Positions 17,665 through 25,516 of a stretch of DNA of 64,000 nt are shown piece by piece. Numbering within the stretch: the stretch's first letter is position 1; the number at the start of each line of letters is the position of its first letter. This DNA comes from Streptomyces scabiei 87.22 (GTDB lineage: Bacteria > Actinomycetota > Actinomycetes > Streptomycetales > Streptomycetaceae): NCBI RefSeq assembly GCF_000091305.1, contig NC_013929.1, positions 1,984,001-2,048,000 of the forward strand, in the 5' to 3' direction. The notes under the pieces are model-generated. The model did not search any database and was not told where the DNA came from. It saw only the letters and a program-made list of their open reading frames with translations. Made by a program: the position numbers and the translations under genes.

Positions 17665-18924
17665 ATGAGTTGGCCGAAGTACGAGCGCACGGACCCGGAC
17701 GGCCGCTGGCTGGCCGCCGTCGTGCACGCCGCGTTCTTCCTGCTGCTGTGCTCCTCCTTCGCCCGGTTCCTGACGCGTGACCAGGGCGGTGCGCGCACCG
17801 GCTGGGTGATCGCCCTGTTCGCGGTGTTCGGGCTGCTGTACGCCCTCGGGCAGCTGCTGGCGCCCGCTCCGCCGCCCGGCGGCCGTCCCTCCACCCGGCA
17901 TCTGACCTGGCTGGGGTCGGTGACGGCGGTCTGGGTCGTCCTGCTCGCGCTGGCGCCGAGTGCCACCTGGTGTGCGATGCCGCTGCTGTTCGCCGGGTTC
18001 CACACGCTGCCGCCGCGGATGGCCGTACCTCTGGCGGTCCTGGTGACCACGCTGGTCGTCGCCGCCGAGATACGGGTGTCCGAGGGCACCATCAACCCCA
18101 ACATGGTCGCGGCGCCGCCGGCCGTCGCGGCGGTCGCCACCGCCGTCTTCGTCCACTTGCGGCGCCAGGCGGCCCGGCAGCGCGTCCTCATCGGCGACCT
18201 GGTCCGCACCCGCCGGGATCTCGCGGCCACGGAACGCCGGGCGGGCGTCCTCGCGGAGCGGCAGCGGCTGGCCACGGAGATCCACGACACCCTCGCGCAG
18301 GGGCTGTCCAGCCAGCGGATGCTGCTCCAGGCCGCCGAACGCGTCTGGGCCACGGACCCGGACGCGGCCCGTGCGCACATCGCGCGGGCGGCCGAGATCA
18401 CCTCCCACAGCCTGGCCGAGGCACGCCGCTTCGTGCACGACCTGGCTCCGGCCGATCTCGTGGAGCGCTCGCTGCCGGCCGCGCTCGGCGCGCTCGCCGA
18501 GCGGGAGAGCGGGCCGGGCCTGACGGTGGAGTTCCGCCTCGACGGCCGCCTCGGCACGCTGCCCGAGCGCGCCGAGGCGGCCCTGCTGCGCATCGCCCAG
18601 GGAGCCCTGGCCAACGTGCGCGAACACGCCGCCGCGACCCGGGCCGCACTGACCCTGACCTGCCTCGACGACCAGGTCTCGCTGGACATCGCCGACAACG
18701 GGCGGGGCTTCGACGCGGACCGCCCGGCGGCCGCGGAGGCGGGCCGCGCCGGGGCGGCGGCCGGGCGGGAGCGCGGTCACGGGCTGCCGGCCATGCGGGT
18801 GCGGGCACGGCAGTCGGGCGGCACCCTGACCGTGGAGTCCACGCCGGGCGAGGGCACGGTGGTGTCGGCGGCCCTTCCCCGTACGCCGGTCGTCGTCGGC
18901 GCCGCCGGGGAGGGCGTGCGATGA
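17665..18924 (+). CDS. NarL-type sensor histidine kinase
   Basis: A 419-residue membrane kinase. Five or six hydrophobic segments lie in the first 170 residues with only short loops outside, so it may sense the membrane or a small molecule within it. Then a coiled region (RRDLAATERRAGVLAERQR), the HisKA_3 phosphoacceptor in ATEIHDTLAQGLSSQ, and a HATPase domain with ANVREHAAAT (N box) and DNGRGFD (G1 box). ATG17665 has GGTGGGG upstream; the frame is open to 17398 but that part overlaps the divergent promoter. Its stop overlaps the response regulator start. Confidence 0.92.
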   Translation: MSWPKYERTDPDGRWLAAVVHAAFFLLLCSSFARFLTRDQGGARTGWVIALFAVFGLLYALGQLLAPAPPPGGRPSTRHLTWLGSVTAVWVVLLALAPSATWCAMPLLFAGFHTLPPRMAVPLAVLVTTLVVAAEIRVSEGTINPNMVAAPPAVAAVATAVFVHLRRQAARQRVLIGDLVRTRRDLAATERRAGVLAERQRLATEIHDTLAQGLSSQRMLLQAAERVWATDPDAARAHIARAAEITSHSLAEARRFVHDLAPADLVERSLPAALGALAERESGPGLTVEFRLDGRLGTLPERAEAALLRIAQGALANVREHAAATRAALTLTCLDDQVSLDIADNGRGFDADRPAAAEAGRAGAAAGRERGHGLPAMRVRARQSGGTLTVESTPGEGTVVSAALPRTPVVVGAAGEGVR

Positions 18925-19694
18925 GCGGGCCGGTGTCCTCGGGGCGGGCCGGGCCGCCGCCCGTCGCTCGGCCGCCGGTGCGGCTGCTGCTGTGCGACGA
19001 CCACGCCGTCGTGCGCGCCGGGCTGAAGGCGCTGCTGTCCAGCGCCGACGGCATCGAGGTGGTCGGCGAGGCGGGCACCGGCGAGGAGGCGCTCGCTCTG
19101 GCCGCCCGCCTGCGCCCCGACGTGGTCCTGATGGACCTGCAGCTCGGCGACGGTGTGGACGGGGTGACGGCCACCCGGCGGCTGACGGCGCGCCCGGCAG
19201 GCACGGAGAGTCGCGGCACGGAGAGTCGCGGCACGGAGGGTCACGGCACGGAGGGTCACGGCACGGAGGGTCACGGCACGGAGGGTTCCGCCGCACCGGC
19301 GCCCCGCGTGCTCGTGCTGACCATGTTCGACACCGACGCCGACATCAGCCGGGCGATCGAGGCGGGCGCCACCGGCTACCTCCTCAAGGCCGAGCGGCCC
19401 GAGGAACTGTTCGCGGCGATCCGCGACGCCGCGTCCGGCCGCACCACGCTGTCGGCACCGGTCGCCGACCGGCTGATGGCCCAACTGCGCAGCCCCCGCC
19501 CCGCGTTGTCGGAGCGCGAGCACGAGATCCTGGGGCAGCTGGCCCGGGGTCTGGGCAACCGGGAGATAGCGCGGGCCCTCTTCATCAGCGAGGCCACCGT
19601 CAAGACCCACCTCGGCCGCATCTACGCCAAGCTGGGCGTGGAGACGCGGGCGGGCGCGGTGGCCGTGGCGAAGGAGCGCCGGCTGCTGTCGTGA
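18921..19694 (+). CDS. NarL/LuxR-family response regulator with in-frame repeat insertion in the receiver domain
   Basis: Partner of the preceding kinase (ATGA overlap). The 257 residues contain a receiver domain with acidic pair DDH near 33, phospho-Asp72 (VLMDLQLG), Thr134 (LVLTMF) and Lys156 (YLLKAE), and a C-terminal LuxR helix-turn-helix (LSEREHEILGQLARG, ATVKTHLGRIYAKLG). Between alpha 3 and beta 4, residues 94-123 are a perfect-period pentapeptide array (GTESR twice, GTEGH three times, GTEGS) that ordinary NarL proteins lack. The key receiver residues flanking it are intact, so the protein is probably still phosphorylated. Confidence 0.93.
   Translation: MSGPVSSGRAGPPPVARPPVRLLLCDDHAVVRAGLKALLSSADGIEVVGEAGTGEEALALAARLRPDVVLMDLQLGDGVDGVTATRRLTARPAGTESRGTESRGTEGHGTEGHGTEGHGTEGSAAPAPRVLVLTMFDTDADISRAIEAGATGYLLKAERPEELFAAIRDAASGRTTLSAPVADRLMAQLRSPRPALSEREHEILGQLARGLGNREIARALFISEATVKTHLGRIYAKLGVETRAGAVAVAKERRLLS
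19200..19289 (+). repeat. Six tandem 15-bp repeats inside the response regulator gene
   Basis: Six consecutive units of GGCACGGAG(A/G)GTC(G/A)C from 19200 to 19289: units 1-2 identical, units 3-5 identical, unit 6 ending in TCC. The period is a multiple of three, so copy number can change without frameshift. Confidence 0.95.
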
Positions 19695-19711
19695 CCGGCG
19701 CCCGCGACGCT

Positions 19712-19738
19712 GCCGGGCCCCCGCGCCCGGGGCCCGGC
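19712..19738. terminator. Probable bidirectional terminator between response regulator and ogt
   Basis: Perfect 10-bp GC stem: GCCGGGCCCC at 19712-19721 and GGGGCCCGGC at 19729-19738, 7-base loop, between two converging genes. There is no T-run, which is common for Streptomyces terminators. Confidence 0.55.
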
Positions 19739-19751
19739 GCCGGGACTCGGC

Positions 19752-20252
19752 CTAGAAGAGGGCCGCTCCCCGCTCGAAGTCCAGCAGGCGGCGCTTGCGC
19801 TCGACGCCGCCGCCGTAGCCGGTGAGGCTGCCGTCGGAGCCGACCACGCGATGGCAGGGGACGATGATGCTGACGGGGTTGCGGCCGTTGGCCAGCCCGA
19901 CCGCGCGGGACGCCTTGGGGTTGCCGAGGGCGTCGGCGAGATCGCCGTACGAGCGGGTCTCGCCGAACGGGATCGCCGCGAGCTGTTCCCAGACCAGTTG
20001 CTGGAACGGGGTTCCGTGCAGCCGGAGTTCGAGGCTGAACTCCCGCAGCTCGCCCGCGAAGTACGCCTTCAGCTGCTCCTCGGCCCCGGCGAAGAGCGAG
20101 TCGTCCCGTGCGCCGAAGTTCTCCTCCGGCGGCCTGTGCCGCTGCTCGACCATGTAGAGGCCGCACAGCACGCCGTCGTCGGCGACGAGGGTGAGGGGGC
20201 CGTAGGGACTGTCGACGACCGTGTGCCGCTTCTGCGACGCCTGGTGCTTCAT
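19752..20252 (-). CDS. ogt: Methylated-DNA-protein cysteine methyltransferase
   Basis: Suicide repair enzyme that takes the methyl group from O6-methylguanine. 166 residues with an N-terminal Ada-like ribonuclease fold and the C-terminal helix-turn-helix carrying the acceptor Cys in NPVSIIVPCHRVVGSDGSLTG. ATG20252 is the first in-frame start matching the family (KHQASQKRHTVVDSPYGPL). It lies 37 bases downstream of the Ada-AlkA gene on the same strand; the two probably form an alkylation-repair operon controlled by the Ada part of that protein. Confidence 0.95.
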   Translation of the reverse strand: MKHQASQKRHTVVDSPYGPLTLVADDGVLCGLYMVEQRHRPPEENFGARDDSLFAGAEEQLKAYFAGELREFSLELRLHGTPFQQLVWEQLAAIPFGETRSYGDLADALGNPKASRAVGLANGRNPVSIIVPCHRVVGSDGSLTGYGGGVERKRRLLDFERGAALF

Positions 20253-20289
20253 GAGTGATCCTCGAGAGATGCGTGCGCCCGGAACGGGC

Positions 20290-21774
20290 TCAGACGGGAA
20301 GGTAGTTGATGGGATGGCTGTCCGTCGCCCACAGGTACTGCACGGCGTACGCCCGCCACGGCCGCCAGGCCGCCGCACGGGCCGTGAGCGCCGCCGGGGT
20401 GGAGGGCAGACCCAGCTCCCGGGCGGCGCGCCGGATTCCGAGGTCGCCGGGGAGGAAGGCGTCGGGGTCGCCGAGGGCACGCATGGCGATGACCTCGACG
20501 GTCCAGGGTCCGAAGCCGGGGAGGGCGAGCAGCCGGGCACGGGTCTCGGCCCAGTCGCTGTCGAGACCCAGATGCAGCTCGCCGTCGACGAGGCGGCGTA
20601 CGAGGGTGGTGAAGGTGGTCCGGCGGGTGCCGGGCATCGCGAGGGCCTCGGGGTCGACGGCCGCCAGCGCCTCGGGGGACGGGAAGAGGTGGGTGAGACC
20701 GCCTTCGGGGTCGTCGACCGGTTCACCGTGGGCGAGGACCAGCCGGGCCGCGTGCGTCCGGGCCGCCGCCGTGGACACCTGCTGCCCGAGCACCGCCCGT
20801 ACGGCGAACTCGGCCTCGTCGACGGTACGCGGCACCCGGCGCCCCGGCGCCTTGTCCACCAGCGGCGCGAGCACGGGGTCGGTGCGCAGCTGCTCGTCCA
20901 CGGCGACCGGGTCGGCGTCCAGGTCCAGCATCCGGCGGCAGCGGCTGATGGCGACGGGCAGGTCCCGCAGATCGCCGAGGGTGAGCCGGCAGGCGATGTG
21001 GTCGGGCCGTGGCGCGAGGCCCACGATGCCGTGGCCGTACGGCAGCCGGAGCGTGCGCCGGTACGCGCCGTCGCGCCACTCCTCCACCCCCGGGACGGCG
21101 GTCGCGGCGAGGTGGCCGAAGAGGTTGTCGGGGTTGAGCGGGGCCCGGAACGGCAGCCGCAGGCTCAGCGCGCCGGACGTGCCGGGAGAGTCGGAGCGCT
21201 GCCGGGCCGAGCGGGTGGCGCGCTCGCGCAGTTCGCTCGGCGACAGCGCGAAGACCTCCCGGACGGTGTCGTTGAACGTGCGGATCGACGCGAACCCGGC
21301 GGCGAACGCGATCTCCGCCATCGGCAGCGCGGTCGTCTCGATCAGCAGCCGGGCGGTCTGCGCCCGCTGCGCCCGGGCGAGCGCCAGCGGACCGGCGCCC
21401 AGCTCGGCCAGCAGCTGCCGCTCGACCTGCCGGGCGCTGTACCCGAGGCGCCGGGCCAGCCCCGGCACACCCTCCCGGTCCACCACCCCGTCCCCCACCA
21501 GGCGCATCGCCCGGGCCACGAGGTCCGCCCGCTGGTCCCACTCCGGTGATCCGGGGCTCGTGTCGGGCCGGCACCGCTTGCAGGCCCGGAACCCGGCCTG
21601 CTGACAGGCCGCCGCGCTCGGGTAGAACGTCATGTTCTCCGCCTTCGGCGGCACCACCGGGCAGCTGGGGCGGCAGTAGATCCGTGTGGTCAGCACGGCC
21701 GTGAAGAACCACCCGTCGAACCGCGCGTCCTTCGACCGCACGGCCCGCACACACCGCTCCGTGTCTCTGTGCAT
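20290..21774 (-). CDS. Ada regulatory domain fused to AlkA 3-methyladenine DNA glycosylase
   Basis: A 494-residue fusion: zinc-binding Ada N-terminal domain with methyl-acceptor and Zn cysteines (YCRPSCPVV, ACKRCRPD, residues about 33-70), an AraC-type helix-turn-helix (about 85-180; AFAAGFASIRTFNDTVREV), the AlkA_N domain and the HhH-GPD glycosylase domain (VLGQQVSTAAARTHAARLV; LPGFGPWTVEVIAMRALGD with catalytic Asp). Methyl phosphotriester transfer to the N-terminal Cys probably switches on this gene and ogt. The start is chosen at ATG21774 (HRDTERCVRAVRSKDARFDG), the usual family N-terminus; ATG21786 and ATG21837 are also in frame. The C-terminal Ogt domain of E. coli Ada is separate here, as ogt. 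Confidence 0.92.
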   Translation of the reverse strand: MHRDTERCVRAVRSKDARFDGWFFTAVLTTRIYCRPSCPVVPPKAENMTFYPSAAACQQAGFRACKRCRPDTSPGSPEWDQRADLVARAMRLVGDGVVDREGVPGLARRLGYSARQVERQLLAELGAGPLALARAQRAQTARLLIETTALPMAEIAFAAGFASIRTFNDTVREVFALSPSELRERATRSARQRSDSPGTSGALSLRLPFRAPLNPDNLFGHLAATAVPGVEEWRDGAYRRTLRLPYGHGIVGLAPRPDHIACRLTLGDLRDLPVAISRCRRMLDLDADPVAVDEQLRTDPVLAPLVDKAPGRRVPRTVDEAEFAVRAVLGQQVSTAAARTHAARLVLAHGEPVDDPEGGLTHLFPSPEALAAVDPEALAMPGTRRTTFTTLVRRLVDGELHLGLDSDWAETRARLLALPGFGPWTVEVIAMRALGDPDAFLPGDLGIRRAARELGLPSTPAALTARAAAWRPWRAYAVQYLWATDSHPINYLPV

Positions 21775-21954
21775 CCCGTTCCGCATGACACCAGCATCGG
21801 GGAGGACGGGGGGTGAGGGCTGGCGAGAATCCGACATCGAGGTGGGAGCGACCTGCGGAGCCCTCGGTTCCCCTCCCCCGCGCGCGGCCCCGTCAGGCCC
21901 CGTCAGACCCTTCGGGTCCCGTCCTGCCCGGCACGGGTCCCGCTCAGGCCCTGC

Positions 21955-23904
21955 TCAGGCCCGCGTGGCCCGGCGCCACGCCGACTCCCTCAGCAGCCGC
22001 AGCCCGTTCAGCCCCACCAGCACCGTGGACCCCTCGTGCCCGGCCACCCCGAGGGGCAACGGCAGATGACCCGCGAGGTCCCACACCACCAGGACCGCGA
22101 TGCACACCCCGGCGATCACCAGGTTCTGCACCACCAGCCGCCGGGCGGCCCGCGACAACCTCACCACCGCCGGGATCGCGCTCAGCTCGTCGCGCACCAC
22201 CACCGCGTCCGCGGTCTCCAGCGCGAGATCGGAGCCGGCGCGCCCCATCGCCACCCCGGAGTGCGCGGCGGCGAGCGCGGGCGCGTCGTTGACGCCGTCC
22301 CCGACGAACAGCACCTTCCTGCCCCCGTCCTGGAGCTCCCGCACCGCCGCCACCTTGTCCTGCGGCAGCAGCCCGGCCCGTACGTCGGCGATACCGGTGT
22401 CCGCTGCCACCCGGGCCGCGGCACGGGCGTTGTCCCCGGTGAGCAGGACCGGGGACCCCCCGGTGAGGGCGGTGAGCGCGGCCACCGCGCCGGGTGCGTC
22501 GGACCGTGGCCGGTCGTTCAGGGTGAGCGTCCCGACGGCCTCCCCGTCCCGGGTGACGACGACGGTCGTCCCCTCGGCGGACTCACCGTCGAGCGCGCCC
22601 TCGCCCTCCCCCGGCCGTCCCACCGTCACCGCACGCCCCCCGACACGCGCCCGCACGCCCCGCCCGGGCAGCGCGGCGAAGTCCTCGGCGGCGGCGAGAC
22701 GCAGCCCGCGGGCCCCGGCGGCGGCGACCACCGCACGGGCCAGCGGGTGCTCACTGGGGTGCTCGGCGGCCGCGGCCAGCGCCAGCAGACCGTCCTCGTC
22801 GAGCCCGGAACCCGGCAGCGGCCGTACGGCCGTGATCTCGGGCGTGCCCTCGGTGAGGGTGCCGGTCTTGTCGAGGGCGGCCACGTCGATCTCGCCCAGC
22901 CGCTCCATGGCGACGGCGGACTTGACCAGGACACCGTGGCGGCCCGCGTTGGCGATGGCGGAGAGCAGCGGCGGCATGGTGGCGAGCACGACCGCGCACG
23001 GCGAGGCGACGATCATGAAGGTCATGGCGCGCAGCAGCGCGGCGGTGAGGTCCTCGCCCAGGGCCAGCGGGACGCCGAAGACGGCGAGGGTGGCGACGAC
23101 GATGCCGACGGCGTAGCGCTGTTCGACCTTCTCGATGAACAGCTGGGTGGGCGCCTTGGTGCGGGACGCCTCCTCGACGAGGGTCACGATGCGGGCGATC
23201 ACGGAGTCGGCCGGGTCCCGTTCGACGCGGACGCGCAGGGCTCCCGTGCCGTTGAGGGTGCCGGCGAAGACCTCGTCGCCCGGGGCCTTGGGGACGGGCA
23301 GCGGCTCGCCGGTGATGGTGGCCTGGTCGGCCTCGCTCTCCCCTTCCAGGACCCGCCCGTCGGCGCCGACGCGCTCGCCGGGGCGGACCAGCACGACGTC
23401 ACCGACGGCGAGCCGGTCGGTCGGCACGGTCTCCTCGGCGGAGCCGTCCGCCGGCAGCCGCGTGGCCGTGGTGGGCGCGAGGTCGAGCAGCCCCCGTACG
23501 GAGTCCGCGGTGCGGGCGGTGGCCAGGGCCTCCAGGGCGCCGGAGGTGGCGAAGATGACGATCAGCAGACCGCCGTCGAGGACCTGGCCGATCGCGGCCG
23601 CCCCCAGCGCCGCGACGATCATCAGCAGGTCGACGTCGAGACTCTTCTCCCGCAGGGCCCGCAGCCCTTCGAGGGCGGGCTCCCAGCCGCCGGCCGCGTA
23701 CGCGACCGCGTAGAGCGGGCCGTACAGCCAGGCGGAGGCGCCGGCGAGATCCAGGGGGAACGCGAGCAGGAAGGCGACGGTCGAGGCGAGCGCCCAGCGG
23801 GCCTCGGGCAGGGCGAGGAGGCGGGTACGGCGGCGGGGGGCCGTCGGCGCGGACGCGCGAGGGACGGGTGACGGGGCGAGGGTGGCAGACACGCGCCACA
23901 CCAT
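21955..23904 (-). CDS. P1B-4-type metal-transporting P-type ATPase (probable Co/Ni exporter)
   Basis: ATP-driven efflux pump for divalent transition metal. 649 residues without an N-terminal metal-binding domain. Motifs in order: membrane segments, TGE in ATITGEPLPV, SPC metal-site triplet (IVASPCAVVLA), DKTGTLTEG phosphorylation site, SEHPLA, GDGVNDAPAL, and in the last helices GHEGSTVLVGLNGLR. SPC together with HEGxT is the signature of subgroup P1B-4 (CtpD, CtpJ and CoaT), which has few membrane helices and exports Co, Ni or Fe. The start is uncertain (ATG23904, GTG23892; ATG23916 would lie inside the operator). It is divergent from an NmtR-like repressor that surely controls it. Confidence 0.93.
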   Translation of the reverse strand: MVWRVSATLAPSPVPRASAPTAPRRRTRLLALPEARWALASTVAFLLAFPLDLAGASAWLYGPLYAVAYAAGGWEPALEGLRALREKSLDVDLLMIVAALGAAAIGQVLDGGLLIVIFATSGALEALATARTADSVRGLLDLAPTTATRLPADGSAEETVPTDRLAVGDVVLVRPGERVGADGRVLEGESEADQATITGEPLPVPKAPGDEVFAGTLNGTGALRVRVERDPADSVIARIVTLVEEASRTKAPTQLFIEKVEQRYAVGIVVATLAVFGVPLALGEDLTAALLRAMTFMIVASPCAVVLATMPPLLSAIANAGRHGVLVKSAVAMERLGEIDVAALDKTGTLTEGTPEITAVRPLPGSGLDEDGLLALAAAAEHPSEHPLARAVVAAAGARGLRLAAAEDFAALPGRGVRARVGGRAVTVGRPGEGEGALDGESAEGTTVVVTRDGEAVGTLTLNDRPRSDAPGAVAALTALTGGSPVLLTGDNARAAARVAADTGIADVRAGLLPQDKVAAVRELQDGGRKVLFVGDGVNDAPALAAAHSGVAMGRAGSDLALETADAVVVRDELSAIPAVVRLSRAARRLVVQNLVIAGVCIAVLVVWDLAGHLPLPLGVAGHEGSTVLVGLNGLRLLRESAWRRATRA

Positions 23905-23910
23905 ACAGGA

Positions 23911-23942
23911 ACACATGAAGACTCATTCATGCCTTCATGTGT
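23911..23942. promoter_or_regulatory. Palindromic operator between metal ATPase and NmtR-like repressor
   Basis: Perfect 10-bp inverted repeat ACACATGAAG (23911-23920) and CTTCATGTGT (23933-23942), with a second nested one, ATGAA (23915-23919) and TTCAT (23926-23930). TGAA-N6-TTCA is the core of ArsR/SmtB-family operators. A -10 element TAAGAT (23949-23954) for the repressor sits just downstream, so binding would block both divergent promoters. Confidence 0.85.
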
Positions 23943-23961
23943 GGTGGGTAAGATACGGGCC

Positions 23962-24330
23962 ATGGGTCATGGAGCCGTCACCTCAGCGCAGGACGCCACC
24001 CCTCGCGTGCGCCTCGACGCGGGCAACGTCGCCAAGGTGGCCACCACCCTCCAGGCCCTGTCCACCCCGTCCCGTCTGCTGATCCTGGCCCGGCTGCGCG
24101 AAGGCCCGCTCCCGGCGACCGAGTTGGCCGCCGAGGTCGGGATGGAACAGTCCGCCTGCTCCCACCAGCTGCGTCTGCTGCGCAACCTCGGCCTGGTCGT
24201 GGGAGAGCGGCAGGGCCGTTCGGTGGTGTACGCGCTGCACGACCACCATGTCGCCGAACTGCTGGACCAGGCCGTCTTCCATGTCGAGCACCTGAGGCTC
24301 GGACTCAGCGACGCGCCGGACGGGGACTGA
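23962..24330 (+). CDS. nmtR: NmtR-like Ni(II)/Co(II)-sensing ArsR/SmtB-family repressor
   Basis: A 122-residue winged-helix repressor. The N-terminus is MGHG, as in Mycobacterium tuberculosis NmtR, where the free Gly2 amine and His3 bind nickel. Helix 5 carries Asp94, His96, His107 and His110, the exact D-x-H...H-x2-H spacing of NmtR and CzrA (Asp91, His93, His104, His107 in NmtR). The alpha-3 cysteines of arsenic or cadmium sensors are absent. ATG23962 lies 7 bases after TAAGAT, so the mRNA is likely leaderless; the upstream start at 23929 would fall inside the operator and spoil the MGHG end. Confidence 0.93.
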   Translation: MGHGAVTSAQDATPRVRLDAGNVAKVATTLQALSTPSRLLILARLREGPLPATELAAEVGMEQSACSHQLRLLRNLGLVVGERQGRSVVYALHDHHVAELLDQAVFHVEHLRLGLSDAPDGD

Positions 24331-24335
24331 GGCGC

Positions 24336-25241
24336 TCACGCCGAGGGCAGCGCCGGCAGGGTCACGGCCGGCACACCGCCGAGGAGACCCCCGACCAGGC
24401 CGCCGACCAGGCCGAGGACCGGCTGCAGCAGGCCGGTGACGACACCGAGGACCGGGGCGAGCAGACCGGTCACGGCCCCCAGGACCGCGCCCAGGTCGAG
24501 CGAGGTCAGCGCCTTGAGCAGGGTGTCGACGGCGGACTGGAGCGTGGCCAGGAGATCGGTGACCGGGTCGGCCGCCGCGGCGGCACGGTCGGTGCCGGCC
24601 GGTTGCGCCGCCCGCAGCTTCTGCAGCCGCTGCTGCACGGTGGTGTGGGCGGTCCGCAGGGCCGCGGCGTGCCGGGCCGCCTCGCTCTTGTCGAGCCGGC
24701 CGGTGTCCAGCTCGGCGATCGTGGTCAGCTCGCCCAGCAGCGGGGCGAGGACATCGTCCCGGTCCATGCGGTCGAGCAGGTCCAGCTGGTCGAGCAGCAC
24801 GTCCGGGTCGGCGGCGGCCCCCACGGCCGGGTCCGTCACCGTCCCGGTCCCGGTCTCGGTGACCGTCTCCGTCTCGGTGACCGTCTCGGTCTCGGTCTCG
24901 GTCGCCGTGGCCGCGTCCATGTCGGCCTCGATGTCGGTCAGCAGTCCGTCCGTGTCGAGGTCGAGCCGGGCGAGCAGCGCGTCCACCTCGGCCAGCTCCT
25001 GGGCGACGAGGGCGTCCGCGTCGGCCTCCTCCTTCGCCAGGAGGGCGTCGATCTCCGCGTCCAACGCGTCGAAGAGCGCGTCCAGATCGGGTTCGGGGAC
25101 CGCGGCGGTCCGCGTCGAGGCACGGTCCGAGGCGGTGCGGCCCGCGTCGACGGCCGCGGTGGCGGTGCCGACCGGACCGAGGACCAGTGCCCCGCAGACC
25201 AGGGGCGACAGGAGGAGACCACGGGAGACGAGGGCGCGCAT
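24336..25241 (-). CDS. Secreted protein with Thr-Glu repeat and hydrophobic Gly/Val/Leu C-terminus (unknown)
   Basis: Not recognised as a characterised family. 301 residues: Sec signal peptide (RGLLLSPLVCGALVLGPVGTATA, cleavage near 30); an acidic, helical region rich in Asp/Ala/Leu (about 50-108: LDALFDALDAEIDALLAKEE); a Thr-Glu tract (about 110-137; TETETETVTETETVTETGTG); a mixed helical region; and a hydrophobic C-terminus made of GLL/VLG/GLVGG repeats (about 245-290) that could insert in a membrane or self-associate, as in chaplin- or pore-like proteins. ATG25241 has AGGAA upstream. It converges with nmtR, 5 bases apart. Confidence 0.7.
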   Translation of the reverse strand: MRALVSRGLLLSPLVCGALVLGPVGTATAAVDAGRTASDRASTRTAAVPEPDLDALFDALDAEIDALLAKEEADADALVAQELAEVDALLARLDLDTDGLLTDIEADMDAATATETETETVTETETVTETGTGTVTDPAVGAAADPDVLLDQLDLLDRMDRDDVLAPLLGELTTIAELDTGRLDKSEAARHAAALRTAHTTVQQRLQKLRAAQPAGTDRAAAAADPVTDLLATLQSAVDTLLKALTSLDLGAVLGAVTGLLAPVLGVVTGLLQPVLGLVGGLVGGLLGGVPAVTLPALPSA

Positions 25242-25516
25242 GCACGTTCCTTTCGAAGCTGCTGTCCGTTGCGCTCACCGTGGAAGGCGGCGGGAACCGC
25301 CGCAACCGAGCACGGCACCGGACCCAGCCGTGTCAATCTGCCACGCCGACAAGCCTGACCTGGGTCTTTCTCCCGGCAGGCAGCTCCGTACGACTCCGTT
25401 CGAGCCGCTCGGGCCGTTCGTCCGTCAGAGTGCGGCGCGGCGGCACACCGGACCGCTTCCCGTCCTGCGCCCCATGCCGGCTCCTCTGTCGGCTGCGCTG
25501 TCAGCCCGTCAGCCCG
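25242..25516. other. Intergenic stretch between secreted-protein gene and macro-domain gene
   Basis: No gene supported. It contains the promoter side of the secreted-protein gene, a small GC hairpin (around 25286-25302, GGCGG/CCGCC) and three 8-bp direct repeats GTCAGCCC at about 25500-25523 that run into the stop codon of the macro-domain gene. Confidence 0.4.
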
